A DNA stretch of 64,000 nucleotides, taken from assembly GCF_945957355.1 (NCBI RefSeq), contig NZ_CAMFKM010000001.1:124001-188000 (forward strand). The letters run 5' to 3'. Positions 1 to 8,555 of this stretch are shown piece by piece. Origin of the DNA: an uncultured Reyranella sp. (GTDB lineage Bacteria; Pseudomonadota; Alphaproteobacteria; Reyranellales; Reyranellaceae). Position 1 is the first letter of the stretch. Each line of letters starts with the position of its first letter. The notes under the pieces were generated by a model, which saw only the letters and a list, made by a program, of their open reading frames with translations, was not told the origin of the DNA and did no database searches. Position numbers and translations under genes: made by a program.

Positions 1-122
1 ATTCTTTCGGACGGCCGCGAACGGCGCCGAGCGTCAATATACGCTCAAAGCCTGATTTTACGAGCGTTCTGAGGGGTCGGCGAACGAGCGCGGACGACAA
101 AGAACTAGTCTGGATGGAAGAA

Positions 123-198
123 TGGTGCCCCGAGACGGAATCGAACCGCCGACCCCATCATTACGAATGACGTGCTCTACCAGCTGAGCTATCGGGGC
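123..198 (-). tRNA. tRNA-Thr (anticodon CGT)
   Basis: The complement folds as a full cloverleaf. A 7-bp acceptor stem (GCCCCGA with TCGGGGC) is followed by a D arm containing AGCTCAGCTGGTAGAGC and an anticodon loop TTCGTAA with anticodon CGT. The T arm contains GGTTCGATTCC, and the discriminator A is followed by an encoded CCA (123-125). Anticodon CGT reads the threonine codon ACG. The gene stands alone. The 122 bases downstream hold no reading frame or att-like duplication that I can see. Confidence 0.96.
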
Positions 199-209
199 AT
201 CGGCGGCGG

Positions 210-237
210 GTTTAAGGGAAAGGGAGCGCGGGCGCAA
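210..237 (-). promoter_or_regulatory. Putative sigma-70 promoter of tRNA-Thr
   Basis: Read leftward, a -35 box TTGCGC (232-237) is followed after 16 bases by TTAAAC (210-215), which ends 11 bases before the tRNA 5' end. The tRNA-Gln gene in this window has an identical TTGCGC box with the same 16-base spacing, which supports the call. Start-site data are not available, so this is a prediction. Confidence 0.42.
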
Positions 238-326
238 GGTGGCGTTTTCGGGCGCCCGACCGCTCCTCCCCGCGCTTCGGCCGGAACCGAAGCATGCGGC
301 GCGCGGGAAGGCTATAGAAGCCCCGC

Positions 327-1790
327 ATGACCACACTCCTCTCGCTCCTGCCCCTCCTCCTCGTGCTCGGCCTGCTGGCCTCGGGCCGCGCCAGCGCGCT
401 GGTCGCGGGCCTGGCGGGGCTCGCGGCGACCCTGGCCGCCTCGGCGACGCTCGTTCTGCAGGCGGATGGCCCGGCCGCCGTGGCGCTGCTGTTCCGCCGC
501 GAGGTGCCGGCCGGCCTGTGGCTGTCCTGGCACGTCATCGCGATCATCGTCACCGGCGTCTTCTTTCATCGCGCGACCCTCGCCCGCGGCGGGGCGCTGG
601 GCGCCGGGACGCTCGAGGCCTCGCCGCGCCGCCTCTTCTCGGTCTGCTTCCTGCTGGCGCCCTTCGCCGAATCGGTGACCGGCTTCGGTGTCGGCTACAT
701 CATCGCCCTGGCGGCGCTGCGGCGGCTGGGTGTCGGCGGCATGTCGGCCCTGCTGCTCGGCCTCTACAGCCAGTCGCTGGTGCCATGGGGCGCGCTGGCC
801 ATCGGCACCACCGTGGGCGCGACCCTGGCCGGCCTGACGCCCGGCCAGCTCGGTCTCAGCTCGGCGGTGCTACAGGTGCCGATCCACGCGATGTACCTCC
901 TCCTCTACTGGCGCTTCGCCCGCGAGGCTGGCGTCGCGGTGCCGGCGCTGCAGAAGCTCGACGACCTCCTGTGGACAGTGGCGCTGCTGGTCCTGGTGTG
1001 GCTGGCCAACCGCTTCAGCGACGTCGAGATCGCGGCCGCCGCGCCGACCGCCCTGCTGCTGGCCGTGCGCTTCTGGCGCGACGAGCGGCCCGACGCCGCG
1101 CGCCTGCGCACCACCCTGCGCACCGCCGCGCCCTATGTGGCGCTGACGCTGGCGCTCTGCGCCACCCGCCTGGTCACGCCGCTGCGCGACCTCCTGAAGC
1201 CCCTGTGGGCGCTGCGCCCGTTCGACAACCAGCCGGCCTTCGCGCCCTTCTACGCCCCGGGCTTCTGGCTACTGGCGATCGGCGTTGCCGTGGTGTTGCT
1301 GGCCCGCGCCCCGCTCGGCAAGGTCGCCCGGGAAGCCGCCGCCGGCGCCTGGCGGGCCTGCGCCGTGACGCTCGCCTTCGTGGTGATGGCGGAATTCTAT
1401 GTCGGCTCCGGCATGGCGACCTCGATCGCCGAGGCGCTGCGGGCGGTCGCGGGACGCGGCGCGGCGCTGGGCGTGCCGCTGTTCGCCGCGGTCGGCGGCT
1501 TCCTGACCGGCAGCGGCGCCGCGGCCAACGCCATGCTGATGCCGATGGAGACCGCGCTGGCCCGCGCCCTCGCCCTTGATCCGGCCTGGATCGCCGCGGT
1601 CCAGAACAGCGTCACCGCCAACCTCACCATGCTGTCGCCGATCCGCGTCTCGATGGGCGCCGCGATCCTCGGCCTCTCGACCTCGGACGCCGCCCTCTAC
1701 CGCCGCGCCTGGCCGCTCGCGCTGCCGCCGCTGGTGACCGGGGTGGCGGTGGTGCTGGCACTGCTGGCACTGCTGGCACTCGGAAACTGA
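327..1790 (+). CDS. L-lactate permease (LctP) family transporter
   Basis: This 487-residue integral membrane protein is hydrophobic along almost its whole length, with about 12 predicted membrane segments. A conserved-looking block, ESVTGFGVGYIIAL (about residue 115), and a later FLTGSGAAANAM (about 392) resemble the two signature regions of LctP lactate/glycolate permeases. These are usually about 550 residues long, so this is a somewhat short member. The probable role is proton-coupled uptake of a small carboxylate across the inner membrane. The ATG at 327 is the first that keeps the initial membrane segment; no strong ribosome binding site is visible. The gene stands alone, and the substrate cannot be read from sequence. 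Confidence 0.68.
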   Translation: MTTLLSLLPLLLVLGLLASGRASALVAGLAGLAATLAASATLVLQADGPAAVALLFRREVPAGLWLSWHVIAIIVTGVFFHRATLARGGALGAGTLEASPRRLFSVCFLLAPFAESVTGFGVGYIIALAALRRLGVGGMSALLLGLYSQSLVPWGALAIGTTVGATLAGLTPGQLGLSSAVLQVPIHAMYLLLYWRFAREAGVAVPALQKLDDLLWTVALLVLVWLANRFSDVEIAAAAPTALLLAVRFWRDERPDAARLRTTLRTAAPYVALTLALCATRLVTPLRDLLKPLWALRPFDNQPAFAPFYAPGFWLLAIGVAVVLLARAPLGKVAREAAAGAWRACAVTLAFVVMAEFYVGSGMATSIAEALRAVAGRGAALGVPLFAAVGGFLTGSGAAANAMLMPMETALARALALDPAWIAAVQNSVTANLTMLSPIRVSMGAAILGLSTSDAALYRRAWPLALPPLVTGVAVVLALLALLALGN

Positions 1791-1814
1791 CCGAATCCGG
1801 GGGTGCGACCTTCG

Positions 1815-1850
1815 TTTCAGTTGTTTCGTTTATTTCATTTATTTCGATTA
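1815..1850 (+). repeat. Array of four 9-bp units, copy 1
   Basis: Four tandem 9-mers, TTTCAGTTG, TTTCGTTTA, TTTCATTTA and TTTCGATTA, form an AT-rich island in GC-rich DNA. The array lies 57 bases before the start of the serine protease gene. A second four-unit array with the same last unit lies at 6988-7023, beyond the autotransporter gene. It may be a binding platform for a regulator or just a dispersed short repeat. Confidence 0.75.
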
Positions 1851-1907
1851 CCGGGCCCTGGCGGCCCTTGCCAGCCGCGCGGGCGCCGGTCATGCTGCGT
1901 TCGATTC

Positions 1908-2804
1908 ATGACCGTTTCCCGCCGCCACCTGCTCGCCGCCGGCCTCGCCGGCCTCTCCACACTCCCCGTCGCACGGCCCGCCGGCGCCGTGATCGTGCTG
2001 GACCGCACCTGGCGGTCCGAGGGCGGCCGGCCGGGCCGCGAGAGCGAGGGCTTCCGCGCCCATGAGGCGCTGGCCGACCAGAGCCAGTTCGCCCCCGTCA
2101 TCGCGCTCTCGACCGACGGCGGCCAGGACTGGGGCATCGGCTCGGCCACGTGGCTCGGCAACTACGGCGGCAATGCCTGGGTGCTCAGCGCCTCGCATCT
2201 CTTCACACGCGACAACTCGGTCCTAGACTACACCTTCCGCGCGCCCGACGGTACCCCGTGCAAGGGCGACCGCCAGATCCGCCATCCGCTGTTCAACGGC
2301 GACAACGACGAGACCACGGGCTACGACGTCGTGCTCATCCGGATCCGCGGGCCGATGAACGGCGGCGGCCCGGCACCGCTGCTCTATGGCGGCACGCGCG
2401 AGCAGGGTGCCCCGGTGGTGATGGTCGGCTACGGCGCGCGCGGCATCGGTTCGATCGGCCAGAACGACGCCTATGACGGACCCTCGGGAAGCAAGGCCGC
2501 CGCCACCAACGTCGTCCACGAGACGATGGACCTGGTGCAGCCGCCGCCGCGCACCGGCGACCGCGGCAACTGGCTCTCGGTGAAGCTGCGCCGCGAGACC
2601 GAAGGCGCCGGCCGGCTCGACGGGCTGCTGGCTTCGGGCGACAGCGGCGGCTCGCTGTGGATGCAGACGCCGGCCGGCTGGGCGGTGGTCGGCGTCAACG
2701 CCAATGGCGGCGACCAGTACGACGACTATTCCTTCTTTGCGCGGGTATCGGGCCTCCGCCCCTGGCTCACCTCACACGTGCCGGGCCTGCGCTTCACCGG
2801 CTGA
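1908..2804 (+). CDS. Exported trypsin-like serine protease
   Basis: This 298-residue protein starts with MTVSRRHLLAAGLAG, an SRR-type N terminus that looks like a Tat signal with a hydrophobic core and cleavage near residue 27. The chymotrypsin-fold triad can be read in order: His97 in LSASHLF, Asp140 in YDVVLIRI and Ser246 in SGDSGGSL. It probably acts as a periplasmic or secreted endopeptidase. I chose the ATG at 1908 because it places the signal peptide at the N terminus; the frame upstream runs through the 9-bp repeat. The gene converges on the autotransporter gene, with stop codons 22 bases apart. Substrate is unknown. Confidence 0.8.
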   Translation: MTVSRRHLLAAGLAGLSTLPVARPAGAVIVLDRTWRSEGGRPGRESEGFRAHEALADQSQFAPVIALSTDGGQDWGIGSATWLGNYGGNAWVLSASHLFTRDNSVLDYTFRAPDGTPCKGDRQIRHPLFNGDNDETTGYDVVLIRIRGPMNGGGPAPLLYGGTREQGAPVVMVGYGARGIGSIGQNDAYDGPSGSKAAATNVVHETMDLVQPPPRTGDRGNWLSVKLRRETEGAGRLDGLLASGDSGGSLWMQTPAGWAVVGVNANGGDQYDDYSFFARVSGLRPWLTSHVPGLRFTG

Positions 2805-2826
2805 GCGGCGGCCGCGACGGGCGGGC

Positions 2827-5800
2827 TCACCACCTCATCCGGAGCCCGGCGCTCAGCGCATGGTTGTCGGTGCCCGTGCCGACATCGCCATCGTATCGCA
2901 GGTAGAGGCTGGTCGACGGGGCGATGGCGGTGCTGGCGGCGAGGCCGATGACCGCGGCATTGCGCTGCGGGGCCGCACCATAGACCGTGAAGGCGGCGCC
3001 CGGCGCGCCCGCGAAGGTCGCGGTGACCGGCCGCGCGGTGTCGGCGAATTCATGCGCCCAGCCCAGCCGCAGCTGCAGCGCCAGGGCGTCGCGCCAGCCG
3101 AGGTCGAAGGCACCCTCGAGGTCGACGCCGACCGTGGTGCGCAGCGACCCGGTCGTCTGCTGCGCCACGGTGAGGTCCAGCGAATTGGCGCCCCACTCGC
3201 CGAATCCCGCCTGGTTGTTGGTGATCCCCTGCAGGCGGGCGAACGGCGTGGCGCGCGCCCGGGAGGCCTCGTGCAGGCCGATCGCATAGCCCGCCTCGAC
3301 CTGGCCCAGGAACTGGCTGGCCGAGGTCTGGCCGAAGGCGGTCCGCGAGATCAGGCCGGCGATCGGGATCTGGCGGGTCATGTTGTTGTTGCTGAAGCCG
3401 ATGCCCGCCAGCGCATCGAGATAGAAACCCGACTGCGTGAAGGAGGCGTAGAGCGTGCCCTGGTATGAGTCGGTGGTGGCGCGGCCGCTGAACCCGCTCA
3501 GCCACTGGTTGCCGCTGGCAAACCCTACGCCCAGGCCCAGCAGCAGGTTCGGCGCGACGCGGTAGTCGACGCCGGCCGCGGCGCCGCCGCTGTTGTAGGT
3601 GAGCGTCGCCGCGCCGCCGGTTCCGGCGACGCTGCCCGTGACGCCCACCACGCTGCCCCAGAGGCTCCACGGACTCGCGGCATCGTCGCAGGCGACGGCG
3701 TCGCAGGCCTGCGCCAGCGCCGTGCGCGTGCCGCTGCCGGCGCCGCCCCGGGCGAGGCTCATCTGCTGGCCCAGCACGTTCATGAAGCCGAGGCTGTTGC
3801 CGATCCCGGCGGTCGCGAAGCCGGAATAGTTCTGGCCGCTGATCGCGTCCATAGCGGCCTGGCCCTGTTGCAGGCTGACGCCCGCGAGCGTGCCGATCAC
3901 CGTGGCGAAGTCGCCGGTCGCGCCCGCGACACTGCGATCCAGGACGGCGCCGGTCGCGGCCTGGTTGGCGGTCGCGGCGCCGCGCGCGAAGCCGCCCGGC
4001 GCCAGGGTGAGGAAGACGTTGCCGGGATCGTAGCTCAACGACGCCTGCAGGAAGGGCAGGTTGGTGGAAGCGCCGGCCAGCGTGCCGGTGACGCCGCCCG
4101 TGGCGTTCAGGATGGTGTAGGTCGTGGAGGGCGCATAGACCCCCGGCGCCGCCAGCACGCTCACGCCCCCGCCGTTGAGCGTGGCCGTGCCGGGCGCGCC
4201 CGTGACGTTGACGCGATCGGCCTGGCCCAGGCTGTTGGCCTCGACCTGGTAGGTGCTGCCGGCGCTCACGACGAGCGCGCCGTTGACCGTCAGCGTGCCG
4301 ATCGAGTTGCCGGGCGCCAGCACCCCGCCGTTAGTCACCGAGCCGAAGACGGTCCCGGCGCCGCCCAGCGTTCCGCCCGTGCCCACGGTGACGTCGCTGG
4401 TGATGCTGCCGTTCACCGCGAGGCGGCCGCCGGTGACGCGGGTCGGGCCGGTATAGGTGTTGACGCCGGTGAGGTTCAGCGAGCCGGTGCCCGATTTGGT
4501 GAGGCCGCCGGTGCCGGTGATGACCGAGGCCAGCACGGTCGCGGCGTCATCGTCGGAGATAAGCGTGCCGCTGCCCAGCGCAATGGTGCCGCCGGCGCCC
4601 GAGAGCGCGCCCACCGTGAGGCTGTTGCCGTTGAGGTCGAAGACACCGCCATTCACGGTCAGCGCGCCGGTCGAGGGCAGCGACGCGCCGGCGCCCAGCC
4701 GCAGCGTGCCCTCGTTGACCGTCGTGCCGCCGAGATAGTCGTGGAGGCCGGACAGGACGAGCAGGCCCTCGCCCTGCTTGTAGAGACCGCCCGCCCCCGA
4801 TACGCGGCCCGTCAGCGTGAGCGTGTTGCCGCGCGTGTCGATCGCGCCGCCATTGGCCCCGAGCGTCATCGCGCGCGACGACGTGAAAGAGGCCATCGCC
4901 GCCAGCGTGCCGCCGTCGAGCGCCAGGCGGCCGCCCGTGCCCAGGTTGGTGTCGTGGAAGATGCCGAGCGTCGCCCCGCCCGTCACGGTCGTGCCGCCGG
5001 TGTAGGTGTTGGCGCCGCTCAGGATCTGGACACCGCCGGCCACGGTCACGCTGCCGCCGCTGGCGGGATAGGCAAAGAGGGCATTGTCGTTGCGATCGGA
5101 GATGATGCCCGAGAAGAGGCTGCTGCCGTTGGTGATCCGCAGGTTCTGCCCCCCCAGACTCACATGACCCGCCCCGCTCAGGGTCTGGATCGCCACCGGA
5201 GCCCAGGCGCGCGAGATGTCGAAGATGCCGTCGTTCGCCACGCCGGAGGAAAGCGCGATGCTGCCCGGCCCCGTGACGTAGAGCTGGCCGTTGGAAGCGA
5301 TCGTCGTCGGCCCGGTATAGGTATTGGTGGCGCTCAGTTGCACGCCGCCGCCGGCATTGATGGTGACGCCGCCGGTGCCGGAGACGGCGCCGGCCAGTCC
5401 CAGCAGGACGTTCGAGCCGTCGACGATGAGCGGGCCGCCGGTCGTGTCGAGCGCCTGGTTGGTGACGAAGAACGGCGTGTAGCCCGTGAGCCGATCCGAA
5501 AGATCGAACAGCACCGAATTGGCCAGGAAGAAGGACAGGCCGAAGGTGTTCGTGGCGTTCGTTCCGATCGAGGCGTTGTAGGTGTTGAAGCTCTCCGACC
5601 CCGGCGCGGTCAGGATCGACGAGGTCGTCGGCAGGCCGGGGATGGCGGCGCCGTTCGCGCCGGTGACGTCGAGTTTGACGCCGGCATTCACGTAATAGGC
5701 GCCCAGATTGTCATAGTAGGTCTTGAGACCGTCGTCGGGCTGCCTGGTGTTCAGCGTGAGATCCTGGGTCCCGGTGTCGAGCAGCCCGGGCTTGGTCTCC

Positions 5801-6840
5801 ACCACCGAAGGCCGGGAGTCGCCGGGCTTCGTCAGGGTCATCGTGAAGTTCGCGCCGAACTCCGTCGAAGCGTTGGTCTGGGGCGCGCCGCCATAGGGAT
5901 TGGGAAACAGCCTTCCCACCGGATCCGTCCACGGCACCACGCCGGAGCCCGTCGGATTGCTTGCGGGCAGCCCGATCGGCATGAACTGGCCCAGCATCTG
6001 TGGCGTCAGTCCCACCGTCACGCACGGGCTGCAGCCCGTGATCGCAACCCGGTCGGGCTTGCCGCCGATCAGCACACTCTGACCATTGGCCTGCTGCGGT
6101 CCGTTGTCCGACGAGGTCGGGTTCTTCTGCCCGTTCGCCGCCACCACGTAGCCTTGGGAGACGACGCCGCCGCCCGCGACGATCGTCTGGCCGAGCACGC
6201 CGCCCGTCGTGTAGCTCGTGCCGGGTTCCACCTTGCTGGTCTTGTTGCTGATGAAGTTGCCTGCGCCGAAGGTGCCGAACAGGGTGCTTTCGATCGGCGG
6301 CGTGCCATCCTGCGTCCACGCGGGCGTCGACCAGTATCCCGGAAAGTACGTCGTGCTCGAATCCGTATGCTCGTAGACGGCATTGATCTGGTAGCCGGGC
6401 GTGGCAGCCAGCGTCGCCGCGACCGGCGTCCCCTTGTCGGAATTCGCATAGAAGTTGAGGACGGGGACCGCGACGATGTTGCCGGTGTAGCCGCGGCACT
6501 CCTTGGAGGTGCCGTAGCAGTACTGGATGCCCTGCGGCAGGCCGGGCGTGCTCGCGACGTTGTGCGCCGAGGGATCGGGCGCGAGGCCCGGCCACCAGTC
6601 CGCATTGTACACGCTGTTGAACAGCGCCGATCCGGTATCGAAGAGGTACGGCTTGGGAGCGCCGCCGTTGATCCCGACATTGATGACCAGGCGCTGCGTG
6701 CCGCCGCTCTGCGTCAGGAAGCTCAGGGGAATGTTGGTGGGCTCACCGGCCTGGGCCAGGGCCGGACCGGCCGGCCAGCCGGCGACACAAGTGGCGATGC
6801 CCCATCCCACCGGCTTCAGCATTTTTGTTATCGACAGCAT
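2827..6840 (-). CDS. Autotransporter with pepsin-like aspartic protease passenger
   Basis: This is a 1337-residue type Va secretion protein. Residues 1-30 form a signal peptide ending in ALAQA. The N-terminal passenger has FDTGSALF (Asp68) and LLDTGTQDL (Asp355), the two active-site motifs of pepsin-family proteases. A flap-like segment with YGTS and a Gly-rich stretch lies at about 107-125. From about residue 500 to 950 come passenger-associated repeats of the form SGTGSLNLTG...NTYTGPT, which build a beta-helix. Residues from about 1057 form a 12-strand outer-membrane barrel ending in Trp, the usual last residue. The start at 6840 has a GGGGGAG ribosome binding site. The Asp-Asp spacing of 287 is longer than pepsin's (about 183), so insertions must be assumed. 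Proteolytic activity is inferred; the autotransporter call is secure. Confidence 0.85.
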   Translation of the reverse strand: MLSITKMLKPVGWGIATCVAGWPAGPALAQAGEPTNIPLSFLTQSGGTQRLVINVGINGGAPKPYLFDTGSALFNSVYNADWWPGLAPDPSAHNVASTPGLPQGIQYCYGTSKECRGYTGNIVAVPVLNFYANSDKGTPVAATLAATPGYQINAVYEHTDSSTTYFPGYWSTPAWTQDGTPPIESTLFGTFGAGNFISNKTSKVEPGTSYTTGGVLGQTIVAGGGVVSQGYVVAANGQKNPTSSDNGPQQANGQSVLIGGKPDRVAITGCSPCVTVGLTPQMLGQFMPIGLPASNPTGSGVVPWTDPVGRLFPNPYGGAPQTNASTEFGANFTMTLTKPGDSRPSVVETKPGLLDTGTQDLTLNTRQPDDGLKTYYDNLGAYYVNAGVKLDVTGANGAAIPGLPTTSSILTAPGSESFNTYNASIGTNATNTFGLSFFLANSVLFDLSDRLTGYTPFFVTNQALDTTGGPLIVDGSNVLLGLAGAVSGTGGVTINAGGGVQLSATNTYTGPTTIASNGQLYVTGPGSIALSSGVANDGIFDISRAWAPVAIQTLSGAGHVSLGGQNLRITNGSSLFSGIISDRNDNALFAYPASGGSVTVAGGVQILSGANTYTGGTTVTGGATLGIFHDTNLGTGGRLALDGGTLAAMASFTSSRAMTLGANGGAIDTRGNTLTLTGRVSGAGGLYKQGEGLLVLSGLHDYLGGTTVNEGTLRLGAGASLPSTGALTVNGGVFDLNGNSLTVGALSGAGGTIALGSGTLISDDDAATVLASVITGTGGLTKSGTGSLNLTGVNTYTGPTRVTGGRLAVNGSITSDVTVGTGGTLGGAGTVFGSVTNGGVLAPGNSIGTLTVNGALVVSAGSTYQVEANSLGQADRVNVTGAPGTATLNGGGVSVLAAPGVYAPSTTYTILNATGGVTGTLAGASTNLPFLQASLSYDPGNVFLTLAPGGFARGAATANQAATGAVLDRSVAGATGDFATVIGTLAGVSLQQGQAAMDAISGQNYSGFATAGIGNSLGFMNVLGQQMSLARGGAGSGTRTALAQACDAVACDDAASPWSLWGSVVGVTGSVAGTGGAATLTYNSGGAAAGVDYRVAPNLLLGLGVGFASGNQWLSGFSGRATTDSYQGTLYASFTQSGFYLDALAGIGFSNNNMTRQIPIAGLISRTAFGQTSASQFLGQVEAGYAIGLHEASRARATPFARLQGITNNQAGFGEWGANSLDLTVAQQTTGSLRTTVGVDLEGAFDLGWRDALALQLRLGWAHEFADTARPVTATFAGAPGAAFTVYGAAPQRNAAVIGLAASTAIAPSTSLYLRYDGDVGTGTDNHALSAGLRMRW

Positions 6841-6987
6841 CCACTCTCCCCCAAGCGTCGGATTTCTCCGATGTCGAGGGAGCTTGCGCAAGGAGTCTTT
6901 GCACCTTCCGTTCAATTACATTCCGAGGCTCGACAGGGCGCCAAACCGCCCCAGCGGGCCCCGGAAGCGCTCGCGGGGGCTTCTTCC

Positions 6988-7023
6988 TTTCGTTTGTTTC
7001 GTTTATTTCGTTGGTTTCGATTA
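6988..7023 (+). repeat. Array of four 9-bp units, copy 2
   Basis: Four units, TTTCGTTTG, TTTCGTTTA, TTTCGTTGG and TTTCGATTA, lie 147 bases upstream of the autotransporter start. The flanking DNA is not similar to that of copy 1 (1815-1850), so only the array is shared. The rest of the 292-base gap (6841-7132) holds a small hairpin, TCGGA-GAAA-TCCGA, next to the autotransporter start and no reading frame I would support. Confidence 0.75.
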
Positions 7024-7132
7024 TGCCTCGCGACGATGTCAGCGGCAGGGTCGGAACGAGCACTGGATCGATGGAGTGGCGGCGCTGGCGACCTGCTACG
7101 GGTCGACTATCTCCAGCTCCGCGAGAGCCTCA

Positions 7133-7573
7133 TCAGTGAGGTTCGAACAGACGCATCAGAGGCATGATGGCATCCGGCGGGCGGAGGAAGGTGGTCCTGC
7201 CACCCGCAACGTCGGTCACCGCGTTCGCTCCGTAGGGACGATAACCCTGGTCGACCAGCCTCTCGCGCAACGCCACGAGATGCTCGACCTGGTAGCTGAC
7301 ATGGTGCAGCCCGTAGCGCGCACGGTCCTCGGCGAGGTTCACGATCGTTTCGGGGCGTTCGAGGGGCTGCATCAGCTTCAGCCGTGCGTAGCCCAAATCC
7401 ACATAGACCGAGGAAAACCCGTACTGCGCATAGTCCTGGGGTGGCGTTACGGTCGCCTGGAAGGTCTCGCGATAATGCGCCGAAGCCTCGTCGAGCCTGT
7501 CGACCAGCAGCGCCACGTAGTCGAGCTTGCCGAACGGAGTCGCCGAGAAGGCGCCGATCTCGGATAAAGTCAT
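7133..7573 (-). CDS. VOC (glyoxalase/epimerase fold) family protein
   Basis: This 146-residue protein consists of two beta-alpha-beta-beta-beta modules, with LDYVALLVDRLDEA at the N terminus and LHHVSYQVEHL in the middle. This is the layout of vicinal-oxygen-chelate proteins, nearest to methylmalonyl-CoA epimerase and glyoxalase I. His and Glu residues on the repeats (DYVAL, HHVSY, PLMRLFE) could hold the metal, although the first module lacks the usual His. It is transcribed divergently from an IclR regulator across an 84-base gap containing a 14-bp palindrome, so it is probably that regulator's target. The substrate is unknown. Confidence 0.7.
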   Translation of the reverse strand: MTLSEIGAFSATPFGKLDYVALLVDRLDEASAHYRETFQATVTPPQDYAQYGFSSVYVDLGYARLKLMQPLERPETIVNLAEDRARYGLHHVSYQVEHLVALRERLVDQGYRPYGANAVTDVAGGRTTFLRPPDAIMPLMRLFEPH

Positions 7574-7623
7574 GCCATGAGCATACGCCGGTGTGACGGG
7601 AGGGCCGAGGGCATCGCCAGGAA

Positions 7624-7637
7624 ATTACATATGTAAT
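7624..7637. promoter_or_regulatory. 14-bp perfect palindrome, likely IclR operator
   Basis: ATTACATATGTAAT is a perfect palindrome between the divergent VOC gene (start 7573) and the IclR gene (start 7658). IclR-family dimers bind palindromes of this length near their own gene, so autoregulation and control of the VOC gene are likely. No second copy was found in the window. Confidence 0.5.
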
Positions 7638-7657
7638 GGACTGTGCGATGATCGCGC

Positions 7658-8428
7658 ATGACCCCTGCCCGCACCGTCAAATCCGCCGAACGCACCCTGG
7701 CACTGCTCGAACTGTTTTCTCGCGAGCGGCGCCCCCTCGCCGTGGGCGAAGTGTCGAGCAGTCTCGCGATCCCCCAGCCCAGCGCGAGCATGTTGCTGCA
7801 CAGCCTCAAGGTCCTGGGCTACCTGCACCACGAAGCCGCGGGCGGCCGGTTCGTGCCGACCATTCGCGTCGCTCTGCTCGGCAACTGGGTCGATCGCCTG
7901 TTTGCCGAGAGCGGCGTCGGTACCCTACTCGACCGACTGCAGACGGCGACCGGCGAGACCGTCTTCCTGGGCATCCAGAACGGCGCGGCCGCGCAGTACG
8001 TCATGGTGCAACGTGTCAGCGAACCGGACCGGCCCATCATCGCCTCCGGCCTCTACAGGTCGCTGACCCGCTCCGCGCTCGGGCGCGCCCTTCTCATGCC
8101 GAAGACGGACGCCGAAATCACCCGACTGCTCCGCCGCAGCAACACGGAATCGGATCGCGCCCATATCGTTGACCCACGGACCTTCCTGCCCCTAATTCGA
8201 CGTTTCCGTGCCCAGGGCTATGCTGAGACACGCGGCGATTCGGTGCCCGAAAGCTCCGCGATCGCAATGCCCTTCATGTCCCCCACCGACAAGTCGCCCC
8301 TCGCCGTCGGTGTAGGAGGCCCGACGGATCGCATCGTCCGCAAGCGAACCCGGATCGCGGACACGCTCCTGCTCTTCTGCAAATCGGCTCAGCTCCATGA
8401 GCAACGCCGGACGGCAGCGCCCGCCTAA
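7658..8428 (+). CDS. IclR family transcriptional regulator
   Basis: This 256-residue protein has an N-terminal winged helix (about residues 8-70; VKSAERTLALLELFS then SLAIPQPSASMLLHSLKVLGYL). It is followed by the effector-binding IclR domain, with the typical segments ETVFLGIQNG and SALGRALL. Such proteins sense small aromatic or carboxylate ligands and usually repress or activate a neighbouring catabolic operon. It is divergent from the VOC gene and lies 127 bases ahead of a dehydrogenase, GST, Bug and racemase run, so either side could be its target. The palindrome at 7624-7637 is the probable operator. Confidence 0.88.
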   Translation: MTPARTVKSAERTLALLELFSRERRPLAVGEVSSSLAIPQPSASMLLHSLKVLGYLHHEAAGGRFVPTIRVALLGNWVDRLFAESGVGTLLDRLQTATGETVFLGIQNGAAAQYVMVQRVSEPDRPIIASGLYRSLTRSALGRALLMPKTDAEITRLLRRSNTESDRAHIVDPRTFLPLIRRFRAQGYAETRGDSVPESSAIAMPFMSPTDKSPLAVGVGGPTDRIVRKRTRIADTLLLFCKSAQLHEQRRTAAPA

Positions 8429-8555
8429 GGGCACCGGCAACGCCGTCTCCCGATCGAACCTTCGGCCGTCCGGGTTAGCCCCTCTGGCACCGTCCAATTT
8501 TGCCTCTATGATCGCCGCCGCCCCGCGGACGGGGCGGATTTCGCGGGAGGGAACG

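Noticed and set aside
1..198. Integration (att) site at the tRNA-Thr 3' end
   Set aside because: No duplicated tRNA end, integrase or change of composition is seen; the downstream 122 bases are too short to judge.
239..1579. A 446-codon + strand frame overlapping the permease gene
   Set aside because: It is Arg/Ala/Gly-rich, lacks hydrophobic segments and lies in another frame of the LctP-type gene, which shows clear membrane helices.
1815..7023. CRISPR array or insertion-sequence ends
   Set aside because: Units are only 9 bp without spacers, the flanks share nothing, and no transposase or Cas gene is present.
3868..7167. A 1099-codon open frame on the + strand, opposite the autotransporter gene
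   Set aside because: It is a mirror frame of the repetitive Gly/Ala-rich autotransporter: Arg/Ala/Gly-rich with no domain or signal, whereas the minus-strand product has a signal, motifs and barrel.
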